This document shows, piece after piece, positions 12,345-24,713 of a DNA stretch of 64,000 nt. Every line of letters begins with the position of its first letter. Positions within the stretch are counted from its first letter, which is position 1. The position numbers and the translations under genes were made by a program. Source of the stretch: Annona cherimola (Eukaryota > Streptophyta > Magnoliopsida > Magnoliales > Annonaceae); assembly GCA_030490835.1 (NCBI GenBank), contig CM059971.1, positions 58,328,012-58,392,011 on the forward strand, given 5' to 3'. The notes under the pieces were generated by a model. It did no database searches and was not told where the DNA came from. It was given only the letters and a program-made list of their open reading frames with translations.

Positions 12345-12847
12345 GGGAAGAAGATAGTGGTAGATTTGGTAGTCTGACAAACTACACCAGTCCATACACA
12401 TGCAACAAATTTTAAGATCGCAATTTTTTTACAATTCAGTCCCAAACATCTTGCAAAACACTTAAACAAAGGATCTAAAATATCAATGATTTACCCCAAA
12501 AATCCCTTTTTGTTGAATGCAATTTTTATGTTTAAATGGGTGAAAACTAATAAAAAATATGTTGTTGTCAGGTTGGTTCTAGGTACACCATACCCTATTT
12601 TTTCAAAGGCAAGTCAGTTTGGTTCTAATTCCAAATTAGTTCCAAAAAAATTATATGAGAGATTCATTTGCAAAAAGTTTGTCTTACAAGTCTGTCAAAA
12701 ATAGGTAGCTGCTATAGGGTTTAACACAAAGTTGTCTTTTACAGCAAGTAACTATATAATTCTAGCCAAGTAAATATGAAGAAATAGACTAAAATTTGCA
12801 GCTAGTAACTGACAATTGGTGGCATGTTTATCTATCTAAGAAACAAG

Positions 12848-13050
12848 TTTCTACAACAGGATATATTTCTGTAGTCTGAAACCCTATTGGAATTATGCAG
12901 GTACTTGTGGGTTGTGGTATGTTTTCTACAATAAGATATATTTCTGTAGTCTAAAATCCACTAGAATTGTACAACTACTAGTAAGTTAGTGGTGTGTTTT
13001 CTGCAATAGGATATATTTTTGCAGTCTAAAATCCTAACTGTATAATTCCG
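12848..13050. repeat. Tandem repeat, period about 76 bp
   Basis: Three tandem copies of a segment containing CTACAATAAGATATATTTCT and GTAGTCTAAAATCC start near 12848, 12922 and 12998. The third is truncated. It lies in the right part of the hAT element. Confidence 0.75.
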
Positions 13051-14160
13051 GCCACATAAGCCAAATAAGGATCTAATTTCTATCAATAAGAAAAAATAGG
13101 GGGAAAAGGAGGTCATATCACCTTTGTGGCAAACAACTCAAAGAGATAGAGACGAGGCATTGAGATGAAATCAGATGCCAAAATTGTCACAAACACCATC
13201 AACGCTAGAGGGCTAAAGCAAAAGAAACATCCAGTAGCTCAATGGAGGCAACTCAAAACCATTAGTAGAAGAGAACCATGGAGAGCTGAGTAATTTGGAG
13301 AGGACAAAGGCTGCAACAGAGTCTGATTTAAGAAAAGGTAATTTTGAGGGGGACGATTTGGGGCAACTAGCAACCGAGGTGTACATGTGAAGGATTTTAG
13401 GTAGAGAATATGAGATATCAAGGACGTGAGTTTAATAGGGTGAAGGGAAAGAAATTGCAAAGAGAAGAACTAGCTGCAAGCATTTTCGAGGGTGTGGGCT
13501 GTTTGGGAAGAAATCATAGAGAAAGAGAGAGTGTATGAGGCTAAGACAATGAGAATGATAGATCCGCTATAGGTTGAAGTGATTGTCCCAGAATGAAGAA
13601 TTGGAGCGTCGTCTACCGATGCGACGGCAAAAGCGCAGCTGCTATGGTTTTTCAAAGTCGCTACTTGAGAAGAAGTTGAGAGAAAGAGAGAGGGTCGGAG
13701 GGGTTGCGATTGATAAGATTTGAAGAAGAGGTAATGCGGAGAGGAGTGGCTACAAGCTTGCAGGCTGTCAGATGAGAGAGAGGAGAGCAATATGCTGGTG
13801 TGGCTCCTGGATGCAGGCTACCGAGGGGGAGAGATGAGCGGCAGCTAGGGTTTTGTTCTCAATCACCCAAAACCTGTTGCGATGCTGCCTGCTTGCCTAC
13901 GGGTTTGAATGGGAGCTAAGCAAGCTCACTCCTCGATTAGGTCTTGCATATATTAATATTATATATTATCAACATATATGAAATCCAAGTAGGTTCCCCG
14001 TCCAGCAGAATCGACCTTGCTTGATTTCAAGGCGGGTATTTTACATCTAAAACCGAGCCAACTTGGTGGTTATGAAATGTGGAACCAAACCTACCCTAAT
14101 TAGGGTACTAGACGAATTGACCTGCGGGTACTCGGAGCAAGTTATACCCATAATACTGCT

Positions 14161-15065
14161 TGCTAGTAATGATATAGGTTTATTATATGAAACCAAGAGA
14201 TTTCTATAAAATAAATTTGAGATGAAAGATCTTGGTGATGCATCTTTTGTATTAGAGATTCTAATCACCGGGATCATTCTGGAGGTATTCTTAGATTATC
14301 ACAAAGGTCGATATAAAAGAATACTTGAAAGATTTGGAATGCAAAATTGTAAACTAGGAGATACCTCTACTGCTAAGGGAGACAATTAGTGCCTTAAGAA
14401 TTATTTTGAATCTAAAAAAATGTAAAAGATTCCTTATGCTTTAATAGTAAGAACTTTGATGTATGCCCAAGTTTGTACATGTCCAGATATAGCATTTTTT
14501 GTTGGGATGTTGGGCAAATATTTGAGCAATCCGAGAATAGATCATTGAAAAGTAGTCAAATGAGTTTTGAGATACCTTCATAGAACAAAATATTATATAC
14601 TCACATACAGAAGGTCGGATAACTTAGAAATCATTGAATATTCATATTCTGACCATACCAGATGTCAAAACAGTTTGGATCCATTTCGGACTATATTTAT
14701 TTGCTTGCTAGAGGAGTCATCTCCTGGAAGTGTGCTAAGCAGATACTAACAGCTCCTTCCACCTTTGCAACTGAATGTATAACGTATTTTAAGACACTCA
14801 ATCAGGTTATATGGTTGTGAAATTTTGTTACAGGGCTACAAATTATGGATGGAATTGAAAAATTACTTAAGTTATTTTGTGACAACAATTCAACAGTCTT
14901 ATATTCCAATAACAACAGGCGCTCAACGAATTCCAAGTTTATCGATATTAAGTTCTTAGTTGTTAATGAAAGAATTCAAGAAGGACATGTGTCAATAGAG
15001 CATATTAGTATAAACTCCATGATTGCATATGCGCTTACTAATGGACTACCACCTATGGTTTTTTA
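14161..15065 (+). pseudogene. Copia RT (3' part) and RNase H, degenerate
   Basis: This continues the copia polyprotein after the hAT insertion. LASNDIGLLYETKRFL follows directly from YVNDILL on the other side. Then come KFEMKDLGDASFVLEI, YIKRILERFGMQN-like sequence, VLRYLHRTKYYILTYRRSDN (14567 on) and the RNase H end CDNNSTVLYSNNNRRSTNSK ... IDIKFLVVNERIQEGHVSIE. The expected RNase H Asp in the SD(S/A)DFAG box is lost (SYSDHTRC). Stops separate the two longest open frames, so it is dead. Confidence 0.88.
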
Positions 15066-15505
15066 GGAGCATATTGCTCATATGGGTATTGTATTATTGA
15101 TAATATGCTAGTTTAGTGGGAGCTTATATTTTGTGCTTTTCTGGTTGAGACATACTTTGTTTACTATGGTTATGAATATTTTCTACAAAAATAAAATATT
15201 CCATATTTTGGTTTGTTTTCACAAAATAAAGTAGGATCAGTTGGAAATAAACATGTTAGATCATATTTCATATAATTTTTATGTTACCCATCCATACTCG
15301 ATGTACGTCGTTTGGTTATGTTTAATATATGTGATAATGGATGAGTTTAGTTACGATGAATGTGACAAAGGTCACGTTGATCCTATATTGGCATAACTTA
15401 TGCGTGAGATTGTTCAGAGATGATTTTAGTCATGATAGCAAAAGGTTTTGAACTTATAAGGTTATATATAATTATATAAAATTATATGTAGTCCATGTGC
15501 GAGAT

Positions 15506-15942
15506 TGTTAGATTTTTAGACACACACATACATTAATTACATATACACTATCATAAATAGCGGCTCGAATAATAAAATGATCTTATAAGGTTTATGGGTC
15601 CAAATCATCCAATAGAGTATGAGTCTCCTAAATTTCTAATTTATATTTTTATAATGGGCAAAATTAGCAATAAGAAAGATGTGTACTCTATATAAATGAT
15701 TGTGATTCTTAGCTTATGTACGTTTAAGATTTCTTTTTTAACATCCTATCATTGAAAAAAAGGGAGTTGTTTTCTCCAAAAAACCTTAAGGTACTAACTT
15801 AGAATACCGGAAACTTTCAAATTCAAGAACAATTACTCTTATGAATTCAAGTACGCTTCCATTTATGGTTTATATTTTTTGATGATTTAATATGAAGGAT
15901 TTTGCAGTGATTATAGTTTTAATCAATAAGGTTTTCCCAACA
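15506..15942 (+). repeat. 3' LTR of the copia element
   Basis: It starts TGTTAGATTTTTAG and ends CCCAACA, and aligns with 3295-3743. It includes the shared TACTCTATATAAATG promoter-like block near 15686. Confidence 0.88.
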
Positions 15943-17350
15943 CTTAAAACTTAGTTCAAAACTCCTGTACTTGTGTCTTTGATATCTCTGTCTCCTCTGG
16001 CTTACTCTTGTTGTCGTTATCAATCATGTCATCTCATGTAATTTTCCTTATTTTTCTTCTTTTAAGCTTTTGTGATAGCGTTGTACTCGTGTGGATGTTT
16101 TGGGGCTATTTGTTTGCCGATTTATTTCTTGGTGCAGGTGACTTGAAAAAGGTCTAAGCTTTGGGGTAGTTATGGCTGGAATCCAAATCCTTTTATGCGG
16201 ATTGCAGATTGCATGGCCGGTTAATATCTTAAAACTTGGTTAAAAAATCTTAAATTTGTATGGAAACTTAACAAGTTGAACAAGTGTGAAACTCACTCAA
16301 TTTGGCTGCACTGCACTTTGTTTCTGTGTATATTTTTATTTGTAACAGTTTGAACTTGAATTGTAAAATTTTTTTGTTTCATAAAGACAACAAATGTGTA
16401 ACATTGTATCCTTTGTCTTTATGTGAGATTGTCTCTGTGGCAGATTGGGAGAGAGGTGGGAGAGGGGAGTGGTAGCTTGGCAAGATTCCAAAGATAGGTG
16501 AGAGCAGGGTGAGAGAGAGAGAGAAGGTGCAAAATCCGTGGGAGTGGCATACAAGGCCGAGTTGCACCGATCGCATGCGGTGGTGGCGATGAAGGATCCA
16601 TGGTGGTGAGATCATCTCTGGTAGATCGGCACGATCAAGTGAGGTAAGAAAGAGAGACTGGAGAGAAGCGGGAGATCAGCGAGAGAGGGGAGAGTGGGGT
16701 GAGAGACAGAGTGGACAGAGGTGGAAGAGGGATGTGAGTTTATGAGAGAGAGAGAGAGAGAGTGAGTGAGAGAGATGTCTCTACAATTTTCTCACTCACC
16801 CACATCCAACGGCCAAAAAATAACCCGCAAAATCGCACAGCTACGGGTGCAAGCGGAAGTAATGGGCTAAGTGCCGAAGCATGTAGCCTAGGCGCACAGG
16901 ATCACAGTTCCTCCTTACAGCAACATCACTAATTGTCTAGCTTTCGTCGTCGGGTTGTTGCTAACTTGGGGTTAGTGAATATGCTACATTGTAATATCAA
17001 GTTGCTAAGATGAATAAATACGAATAAAAAACTAGTATTCCAACTATCATATGCAATTGGGTGCATTTTATAAAAGAATAAAAATAGACGGCCCATATCT
17101 ACATCTTTCTTGTAAATTTTAATAATTTTTTAGGTTTATTTATTATTCCATTTTATTTTTTTTGTTGAATTTTGTTTTGATTTTTGAAAATGAATAAAAT
17201 GGATATGGAACATGAATCCATTCTAGTCTATTTATTTTTAAAAATTAAAATTAAATACCAAATAAATTCAAAACTATTAAATTGAAAAACATAGACAGTA
17301 GAGCCCATATATGTATAATAGAAATAATAAATGTGGAAAATGTATTTTCA
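15943..17350. other. Unassigned sequence with GA-rich tract
   Basis: No recognisable gene is present. From about 16440 to 16785 the + strand is strongly purine-rich, ending in a GA microsatellite (about 16745-16790). The overlapping minus-strand open frames at 16336-16615 are low-complexity Ser/Pro/His-rich frames produced by the tract and are not credible genes. Confidence 0.5.
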
Positions 17351-17356
17351 GCTTAA

Positions 17357-17637
17357 GGGTGTGTTTGTTAACAACAAAAAGTTGTCAAGTTAAAACTTTT
17401 CAATCTAAAATTTTTCACTCTCCACAATTACCCTATTTTTTAATCATTTCTTCACATTTTTCTAGACAACTACCCTACTTTTCAATCATTTCTACACAAC
17501 TACCAACACAACAAACTTATCTATTTCAACTTTATCCTATTTATTCTTCATCATCATCTCTATCATATCACATCATTTAACAACTTTTCATCTCTACAAC
17601 TTTTCATCAAAAGTTTTATCCATTCCCAAACACACCC
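17357..17637 (+). mobile_element. Tourist-like (PIF/Harbinger) MITE, copy B
   Basis: This is a 281-bp element with ends GGGTGTGTTTG / CAAACACACCC and a perfect TAA duplication (17354-17356, 17638-17640). It is the best preserved copy in the window and serves as the reference for the family. The 89-codon open frame running through it is shared with copy A in the same relative orientation. Confidence 0.92.
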
Positions 17638-17657
17638 TAAGTCATTGCTGATATAAT

Positions 17658-18215
17658 TAAGGGTACAACTTGGGTAGGGTAACCATAGATTGACCCGTTG
17701 GGTACCTTAAAATAGGTAGTGTAAGTTTCTATTTTTATACCCATATGGTAAGATAGGTTGTAGGTAAAAAAAAAAAAAATACTCTGCTCAATTATTGTAC
17801 AGTAGGTTCCAAGGTGCGGGTACTCAAAACTGACCCGAATTATTCATATATGTTAAATATAGATTTTATAGAATATCTTTTACAATGAAAGACATGAATA
17901 TATTCCTTACATGTATAGAAATTTATTTTTTATGAAAATATAGAAATTTATTTAATCTATAAATTATTTAGTAAATTTAATGAACATATTTAAAATATTA
18001 TACTATTATAATTTTAAATAAGACTCGTAATAAAATTATAGTTTTCAAATATAATATAAAAACCAAAATCTGCCCACCTTAAAAATAAAATAAGATAGCG
18101 TATGCTTAAAACCAACCCAACCTAAAATAAAATAAGATTGGAATTTTTATTAATAAAATGAAGATATGATTGACTCCAAACTAGACCAATCCAACTCAGA
18201 CTGAACCCGTAGACA
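17658..18215. mobile_element. Possible truncated hAT-B element
   Basis: The left end TAAGGGTACAACTTGGGT resembles the hAT-B terminal repeat (TAGGGGTGCAACTTGG) and is followed by ACCCG/GGGTA subterminal motifs. No matching right end was found; the last related motif (CTGAACCCG) is near 18205. Confidence 0.35.
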
Positions 18216-18720
18216 CAGTGAGCTCGGCCACATATGATTGCGCCGAGGTACTAAACAATATTCTTTCTTATTCATTAATGGCCATTAAACACATTTTTTT
18301 AATACATGTGCTGATTCCATCTACACCTTTCACCTAGTAAAATTTTTTAGTTTTTTAAATTTATTTGATATTTTATTTTGATTTTTTAAAATTAAAATTT
18401 AGGACATACGATCTATAGCCTTCATGGGTAATTACGTATCGTTTGCAGCTAATAAAATATCATCTTAGACCAAAAAATTAACATAAGCAACAAAATAAAA
18501 TGATAGTGAATTTGGGTAACTACGGCTAGCTAAACTAGCAATCTGCGCAACTACACTGCACAATAACTATAGTCCAGCTACACCATCTAGCCGTATCGAC
18601 ACAGCTACACTTGTGCACCATCTAGCCTTAGATTACTGCAGGTGGAATCCCTGCCATTCACTCCATGGCATGACAGTAGAGAAAGAAAAAATACACGCAC
18701 CATTAGCACATTGTTTTTTA

Positions 18721-19011
18721 GTGTGTTTGGGGAATGATAAAAATTTTGGATGAAAAATTTTTAATTCGAAATTTTTTAAATTGGTAAAAAAATAATATCA
18801 TATGATAGAGACAATAATGAGAAGTAAAAGAGAATAAAGTTAAAATAGATAAGTTAATCATTTGGATAGTTATATACAAATGATTGAAAAAGTAGGTTAG
18901 TCATAGGAAAATGTGGAGAAATAATTAAAGTTGAGATAATTGCGGAAAGTGAAAAGTTATAAATTAAAAAATTTTAATTGGACAAGTTTTTCTTATAAAC
19001 AAACATGCCCT
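18721..19011 (-). mobile_element. Tourist-like MITE, copy D, with adjacent partial copy
   Basis: The ends are GTGTGTTTGG and CAAACATGCCC, with an interior matching copies A and C (AATGATAAAA, ATATGATAGAGAC, GTAATTGCGG-type blocks). A second, 3'-truncated piece of the same family follows at about 19018-19150 in the same orientation. Confidence 0.75.
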
Positions 19012-19150
19012 ATATTAACCTTGTTTGGAAAGTAATAAAACTTTTAGATAAAAAGTTTTTTATATAAAAGTTCTTCAAATTAGAGAAAATGATATGATAT
19101 AATATAAGTAATGATGAGGAATAAAAATAAATAAATTAGTTATCTGGGAG

Positions 19151-20400
19151 AGTAGAAACAAAGAAATAGCAAGAAGGAAAGAAAATCCTGAGAACATAGA
19201 ACAAAAATTAAAAAATCAAGATATGAGAGTACCTAGGGTCTAGGGTTTCACATGTAATATCTACAATTGATGTGTGATATGCTTATTTAAATAATATATT
19301 ACTTGTTAAATAAGAACAAACTTTAAGTTATCTTTATACCCTCTCTCGAGACCTACAAAGCATAACTATAGTCTTCTTAACTACTTATTCAAATACGATT
19401 AAGTCAATTAGAACTCATTAACTTTTATAGCAGTTCATGAAATTTTTCAAGATCATCATATCTATTCTCATGATCTAAATTTTTAGGTTTAATATCTTGA
19501 TTATTATATATTAAACTTTCATCTCTCGATTCCTTCATCTAATATATGAAATCACTACCAAAGTGTGAGCTCAAACACCTAGCGATCCTTAAATTCACTA
19601 GATATCAAATTAACACATAATATCTTTAAGCAAAACCATAATCTCTTTTACATAGTATACAAGCTACATCCTAAACAATAGATTATGCGTTTAACTTAAT
19701 ATGTTTGTAATAAAATATAAACACAAAACAATATTGTATTCAAAGTCCATCAAAAGCAAGATAATCAAATCAAAAGAAAGAAGAAAAAGAAAGCTTATTG
19801 GTTTTAAAGCTTCAATAGTGTCTTGTGCACTCCAAGTAACATGCCGCCTTACTTCTATCCCCGTGCTCTTGAGTTTCTCTCACTCTCGGATCTTATCCCT
19901 AGTTCTAAAAATTTTCTAAGATATCTTAAGACATGTACAACAAATGTTTATATAGCGTTCTTAAAGAAACTTGTGCAAAACTCAATCTAGAGTGTATCAA
20001 TTGCAAATCATAGCACCAACACGGCCTAGGCCGTGTTCAACCTGTTGGTCTCTATGTGTGGCTAATTGCTCTGAATTTTTGTGGTTTCGACGCCTGACAC
20101 ACCTCGAACTGTGTTAAAACTTTCATAACCTATTCTATGTCGTTTTGATCACTATTTTGTCTCCTTTTAGTTCTTTTAAATAATTAAATTGAATGGGTCT
20201 TGGTCCTCATACTTTGATTCTTTGCAAATCATATGTGTTTTGTATCAAAATCACCTAAAATTACACATATTGTGAATGTCTTGTACTAAAAAAAGCAAAT
20301 TCTATCATTAAAGCTCACAAAATGACAAAATCGGCCAATGTTTTGATCATTAAATCATCCAATATATGAAGAATAAACTTGACATAATAATAAAAGACAA
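19151..20400 (-). mobile_element. Possible LTR or LTR fragment, minus strand
   Basis: Read on the - strand, the segment looks like a retroelement LTR. A TATAAACATTT box (19943-19953 on +) is followed by a presumptive leader, and upstream lies the 20-bp palindrome AACACGGCCTAGGCCGTGTT. The CACGGCC/GGCCGTG motif is common in plant LTRs. No paired LTR, clear TG/CA ends or target duplication was found, so this rests on style rather than structure. Confidence 0.35.
20018..20037. repeat. Perfect 20-bp palindrome
   Basis: AACACGGCCTAGGCCGTGTT equals its own reverse complement. It lies within the possible LTR at 19151-20400. Confidence 0.9.
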
Positions 20401-21214
20401 AATAATAAAAAAGATCTGTGCCAGCCACTTAAGCCTAAGGGCTTCTTTAAGATGGGCTCAATACACATGTTCGATTTGGATGAAAAATAGTATGTTACTG
20501 AAATAAGTAATTCTAAAGACAATACATAGTTAAATGTTAATTTCATAATCAAGCAGGCTACCTTCACAGTAGTTTGCACCCTAATTATGGTGAATGTCGT
20601 CTAGTGTTTTTCCTTAATTAGTAGGTTGATTTTTTATCTGAACCGTTCGTTATTTCTCAAAAGGCATGTGTTAGGTAATCAGAATGCATTAATTATAAAA
20701 GTTTAATGTGTCACTTTTTTATTTACATTATACAATTGGACATCTTAATATTATAGTCGGGCTCATTCATCATTTAGGAGACAACAAGCTCCTACCTTAA
20801 ATCACCTAGAATTCAACATTGTAAAAGGAAAGTGCCCATTAAAAAAAAAACATTGTGAAAGGAAATACTTTGTTTTGTCCTTACCATTCAAGATTAGATA
20901 TCTTCCATGTTTGTTCTCACTATGAAGGTTAACTATTTAAAATTATTCTTTAATTCGAAAAACAAATTTGATCCAAATTAAACATTTTCGCGGCCTGATT
21001 TGATCATAAAGTGGTAAAACTGTAACTAAAATCAATACAATAACGTTATTTAATTTATATGTCTATTTTTCAAAAATTTTAATTAAACACTTACTCCGTC
21101 TAAAATATTTCCTGACATGGATAAATGATTTTAAAGTACTATATATACAACATTCGAAATGTCTTTGAAAAGGTCGAAGTGATTTTTTTGTTGAAATGGT
21201 TTTACGAAGATAAT

Positions 21215-24200
21215 TGTGAAACCCCAACCTATGGAGGACTCGATGGGATTCATTGAACATATATACCTGATTTATATATGATGAAAATAAATTTTGAATG
21301 ATTTTTGTGAATTATGTCACATTTTAAATTAGGGTTTCTATTGGAAACGGTGATTAAAAATTTAATCGCCAGAGCCCAAAGTGAGTCGGTATGACCCAAG
21401 GGGCTTAATGAGGATTTAATGGTGACAAGGTGTCATGAATAATCATGTTAATTACCATGATTTAATTTATGGAGATTAAAGTGTAATTATGGAATTAAGG
21501 TGAAAAATGATAGAAAATTCATAACTTGACGCCTACAAGGCGGATTTTGATGAAATTTGAAAGGTAAGCTCACAAAGGTGGGCCTAATATTATAGATGAA
21601 TTGGATTAAGGGAATCATGATGGGATTAGGGTGATAATTAATTATTTTTATCCTAAATCCAAAAGATAAATTCAAGTGTCATAACTTGACGTAGAAACGT
21701 CAGATTAAGATGAAATTCGAAACGATGGAATAAAATTATCAAATCTATGAGATGAATGGAATGGATTAACCTAATTATCATGAAAATTTTCTTTCTTGGA
21801 GAGCAAGTAACAAGTTGCTTAAGAGCTAAATAAAGAAGGGCAATTGTAGAAAGTGAAAATGAAATTTTCTAAAATGTCTATGGGGTTACTTGGGCACCAA
21901 GAAAAGTAGCAAATAAAAGGAGGAAATGGGGGAGCATGGCTGCCGTTTCCAGCAGGGAGAAGAAGAGAGAGAAGGAGAGAGAGAAGGAGAGAGAAAGAGA
22001 GAGAAGAAGAGAGAGGAGAGAAGAGAGAAAAATAAGAGAAAAATGGAAATTTTCTCCAAGGGCAGCAGCTAGGGCACGTCAAACCCAGCAAGGAGGAGAG
22101 GAAAAAAAAGGGAATTTCAAGTTCTCAATGGAGGGATTACCAATTAATCAAGTAAGTATACGTTAATCTTGATTTTATGCCTCAAATCTGGAAGTTATAT
22201 GATGTTGTAAACTAAAATATGAAAAGAATAGTAAATGGATGAATTTTAGCATGAAAGTTTTTGGAAATAATAATTATTGGGTTATTACATAACTACCAAA
22301 TTTTCAACTTAAAAGGATAATCCAGTTGTAAATTAAAAATCCTAAAAGTTAACCTGAACAGGGTTGTACGGGTGGCAGGATCAGCTGCACCAAAGTATTT
22401 TTATTAATTTTTATACAAGGAATTTTTTGTTGAAAATTTTACAGGATATATAAGAAATATTTAGGATCACAAAAATAAAATAAAAATTGGGTTTTTATGG
22501 GTATAAATATACCCTATAATTAACGTGATTCAAGCTGTCTGAAAATGGATTCTGCTGTCCACCAAGGTAAAAATACAAAACTAAATATAACTGATTAATT
22601 TTTTGTGCTAAAAATATTTATTTTGGTTAATTAATGTAGTTATTAAGGTATAGTAGAAATTTCAGATCAAAAATACTTGATTTGATATTAATTCAAGATT
22701 TTGAGATTTCAGTACGCCTGATTTCAGCATATGTGGATAGTCGGAGAAAAAAATAAAAACGAAATATGAAACCTATGTAGAAACGATCCACATTGATGTA
22801 TATGTTAATAAAATAAATTTGGGTTAGGAAAAGTTCGATTAATTGCTGAAAATTCGAATTTATAAAACTGTTTAGGGTTATGTGTTGAGAAACACGTTAA
22901 ACGTGTGAAAAATGGGTTCCAAAGTTGCTGTTTTGGAAACTTATGATTAGTGGATTTAAATTCTATAAAAATACACTAAAAAAAGTAGTAATTAGGGTTA
23001 ATTATCATGCTGAATTAGTGACCAAGTTTCTGACTTGGAAAATTTTATGAAAGGCCTCATATATGTGTTGTTAAATGACTATATGTGAAAGGATAGATAT
23101 GCATGAGTGGTAAATGACCTATGTAATTTGGTTTTTTGCAAAAATGCATGAAAATATGATAAATTTTGTGAATATATATCTGTTTAGAATTACATGATGT
23201 AATTCCGAATTTTGGAATTAATTAATGTGGCTTAAGGCGACCACGTGTGCTTAAAATGAGCACCGATGTGTGAATTTTGAAAAATAAGTGAAAAATGGCT
23301 TAAGGAAGGTAATGAGCCACTAAATAATAATTATTGGATGATTATTATGTGAATGATTACCCTACTTATGGGACCAAATGTGATGTGTAATAACCCATGT
23401 AGTGAACAAGTTTGTGCTGTACGAGCATAACAACTTGAGAAGTCGAAGGAATTATGCATGTTAATGAAAATGGGTTGGAAAACTGAGCTGAATGTAAGCA
23501 AAGGAAATATATGAATGTCATATCATTCTTATATGTATAGGCAAAGGCAAAGCGATAAGCGAAACGGAAAGCTAAGCAAGCGATGTAAGCAAACAACTTT
23601 CTAAATGATTTTGGTTTTCATTACAAGGTATTTAAGGATGGTCATTCCTTGTTTAGATGTGTATTGAAATGTTTATTTCTATTGAAATAAATGATTGCTT
23701 ATGGTTTCACAATTATGCTTGAAATGTGAATTTATACGATGTTTCATTGAAATAGTGTTTAAAGAAGGATGGTGCAAAGAATTGTCTACATGAGAATGAC
23801 AAGTTCCATGTGTAAGGGGTTATATAATGCTGGGGTGACTAAAAGTCATGCATGGAATGAAAATCAAGTAGGCTAGTCGAGGTAGTAAGTGGACAAGGAG
23901 TCCCCCTTGACGTCGCCAAGTCGGAAAGGACCGGTGAGGTAGGCTAGTCGAGGTAGTAAGTGGACAAGGAGTCCCCCTTGACGTTACCAAGTCGGTAGGT
24001 CCGGCGCCAAGGATGGAAAGGATCATGTCATGAAAGAGGGTTCCCCGTGCTAGCCTACCGTCACATGAAGGATAACGTCATCAATGGAAATGATGAATTT
24101 GCACATCCAATATTTATAAAATATTTATGAAATGTGTACAAAGATTTATGAAAAGGTTTTTGCTCCATAGGTAGTTGATCATTTGATAAGTGTCTCTACT

Positions 24201-24708
24201 GAAGGGAGAAAAATGCTTTTAAATAAATATGCCTTCAAAATGAATTGCCCGTAAAATATAAGCTTGCTTATTGAGTTTCGACTCACATTTTCATTTTTCA
24301 AACCCATAGACAGGTGAAAGAAGAGACCTGACAAAGGAGTAAGGAGTTGACTATTGAGGAAATGGAGAACATTATAAGTTTCATGTTTGTGAAAAACATA
24401 AGATGAATGGATGTAAATTACTTTAAGGTTTTATGTTACCAACTATGATGATACATGAAGTGACATCTAATTTATGTGAAAGATGAAATGTCTTTTATCC
24501 ATTCATGCTTTGTTATGTGGTGATGGGTTTGAAAATGACCTAGATATGCATGAGATAAAAATATGAGGAATTAAACTCCTTTGAGAACATATTTAAATTG
24601 GATAAATATCCGTTAAAACCCGCCGTGTGACAGAGCAATAATCCTGATCACGTTTACCAGTCGAACGATCTTGAGGTAAGGTTGTGACGCTCGGGCCGGG
24701 GCGCCACA
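21215..24708 (+). mobile_element. Solo LTR (3.5 kb), Gypsy-like
   Basis: It begins TGTGAAACCCC and ends GGGGCGCCACA (TG...CA). It is flanked by a perfect 5-bp duplication, ATAAT, at 21210-21214 and 24709-24713. No internal retroelement genes are present, so it is a solo LTR left by recombination. The length (3494 bp) and ends of the TGTNACNCCCC...GGGGCGNCACA type fit large-LTR Gypsy elements such as Tekay/Del chromoviruses, but that family assignment is an inference. A GA-rich tract lies at 21950-22040 and a 71-bp tandem duplication at 23868-24009. Confidence 0.88.
23868..24009 (+). repeat. 71-bp tandem duplication within the solo LTR
   Basis: Two copies start at 23868 and 23939 (GTAGGCTAGTCGAGG...). 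They are nearly identical up to CCAAGTCGG. Both contain GGAGTCCCCCTTGACGT. Confidence 0.9.
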
Positions 24709-24713
24709 ATAAT

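Larger units (their letters stand above)
8528..14152. mobile_element. hAT element (family hAT-B) inserted in the copia RT
   Basis: The ends are TAGGGGTGCAACTTG and CAAGTTATACCCATA, imperfect inverted repeats. They are flanked by a perfect 8-bp duplication, ATACTGCT, at 8520-8527 and 14153-14160. Removing the element restores the copia reading from YVNDILL to LASNDIG across the junction, which confirms the boundaries. No transposase domain was recognised. Much of its length is another retroelement (8627-12344). The right part (12345-14152) has short minus-strand open frames (13239-13460, 13470-13790) that resemble nothing I know. Confidence 0.93.
3295..15942 (+). mobile_element. Degenerate Ty1/copia LTR retrotransposon carrying nested insertions
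   Basis: Two diverged long terminal repeats (3295-3743 and 15506-15942) bracket a degenerate gag-protease-integrase-RT-RNase H region in copia order, all on the + strand. Removing the 5.6-kb hAT insertion (8528-14152, plus one copy of its target duplication) leaves about 7.0 kb, a plausible length for an element with an unusually long leader. The 3' LTR is preceded by GTGCGAGAT then TGTTAG, the typical copia polypurine-tract/LTR junction. The 5-bp flanks (CTTTT/CTTAA) match only partly. The LTRs have diverged clearly and the reading frames are full of stops, so this is an old, dead insertion. Confidence 0.9.

Noticed and set aside
21819..22166. Open frames on both strands over the GA-rich tract (21936-22166 +, 21819-22091 -)
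   Set aside because: Low-complexity Arg/Glu or Ser/Leu repeats from the purine tract inside the solo LTR. No domain.
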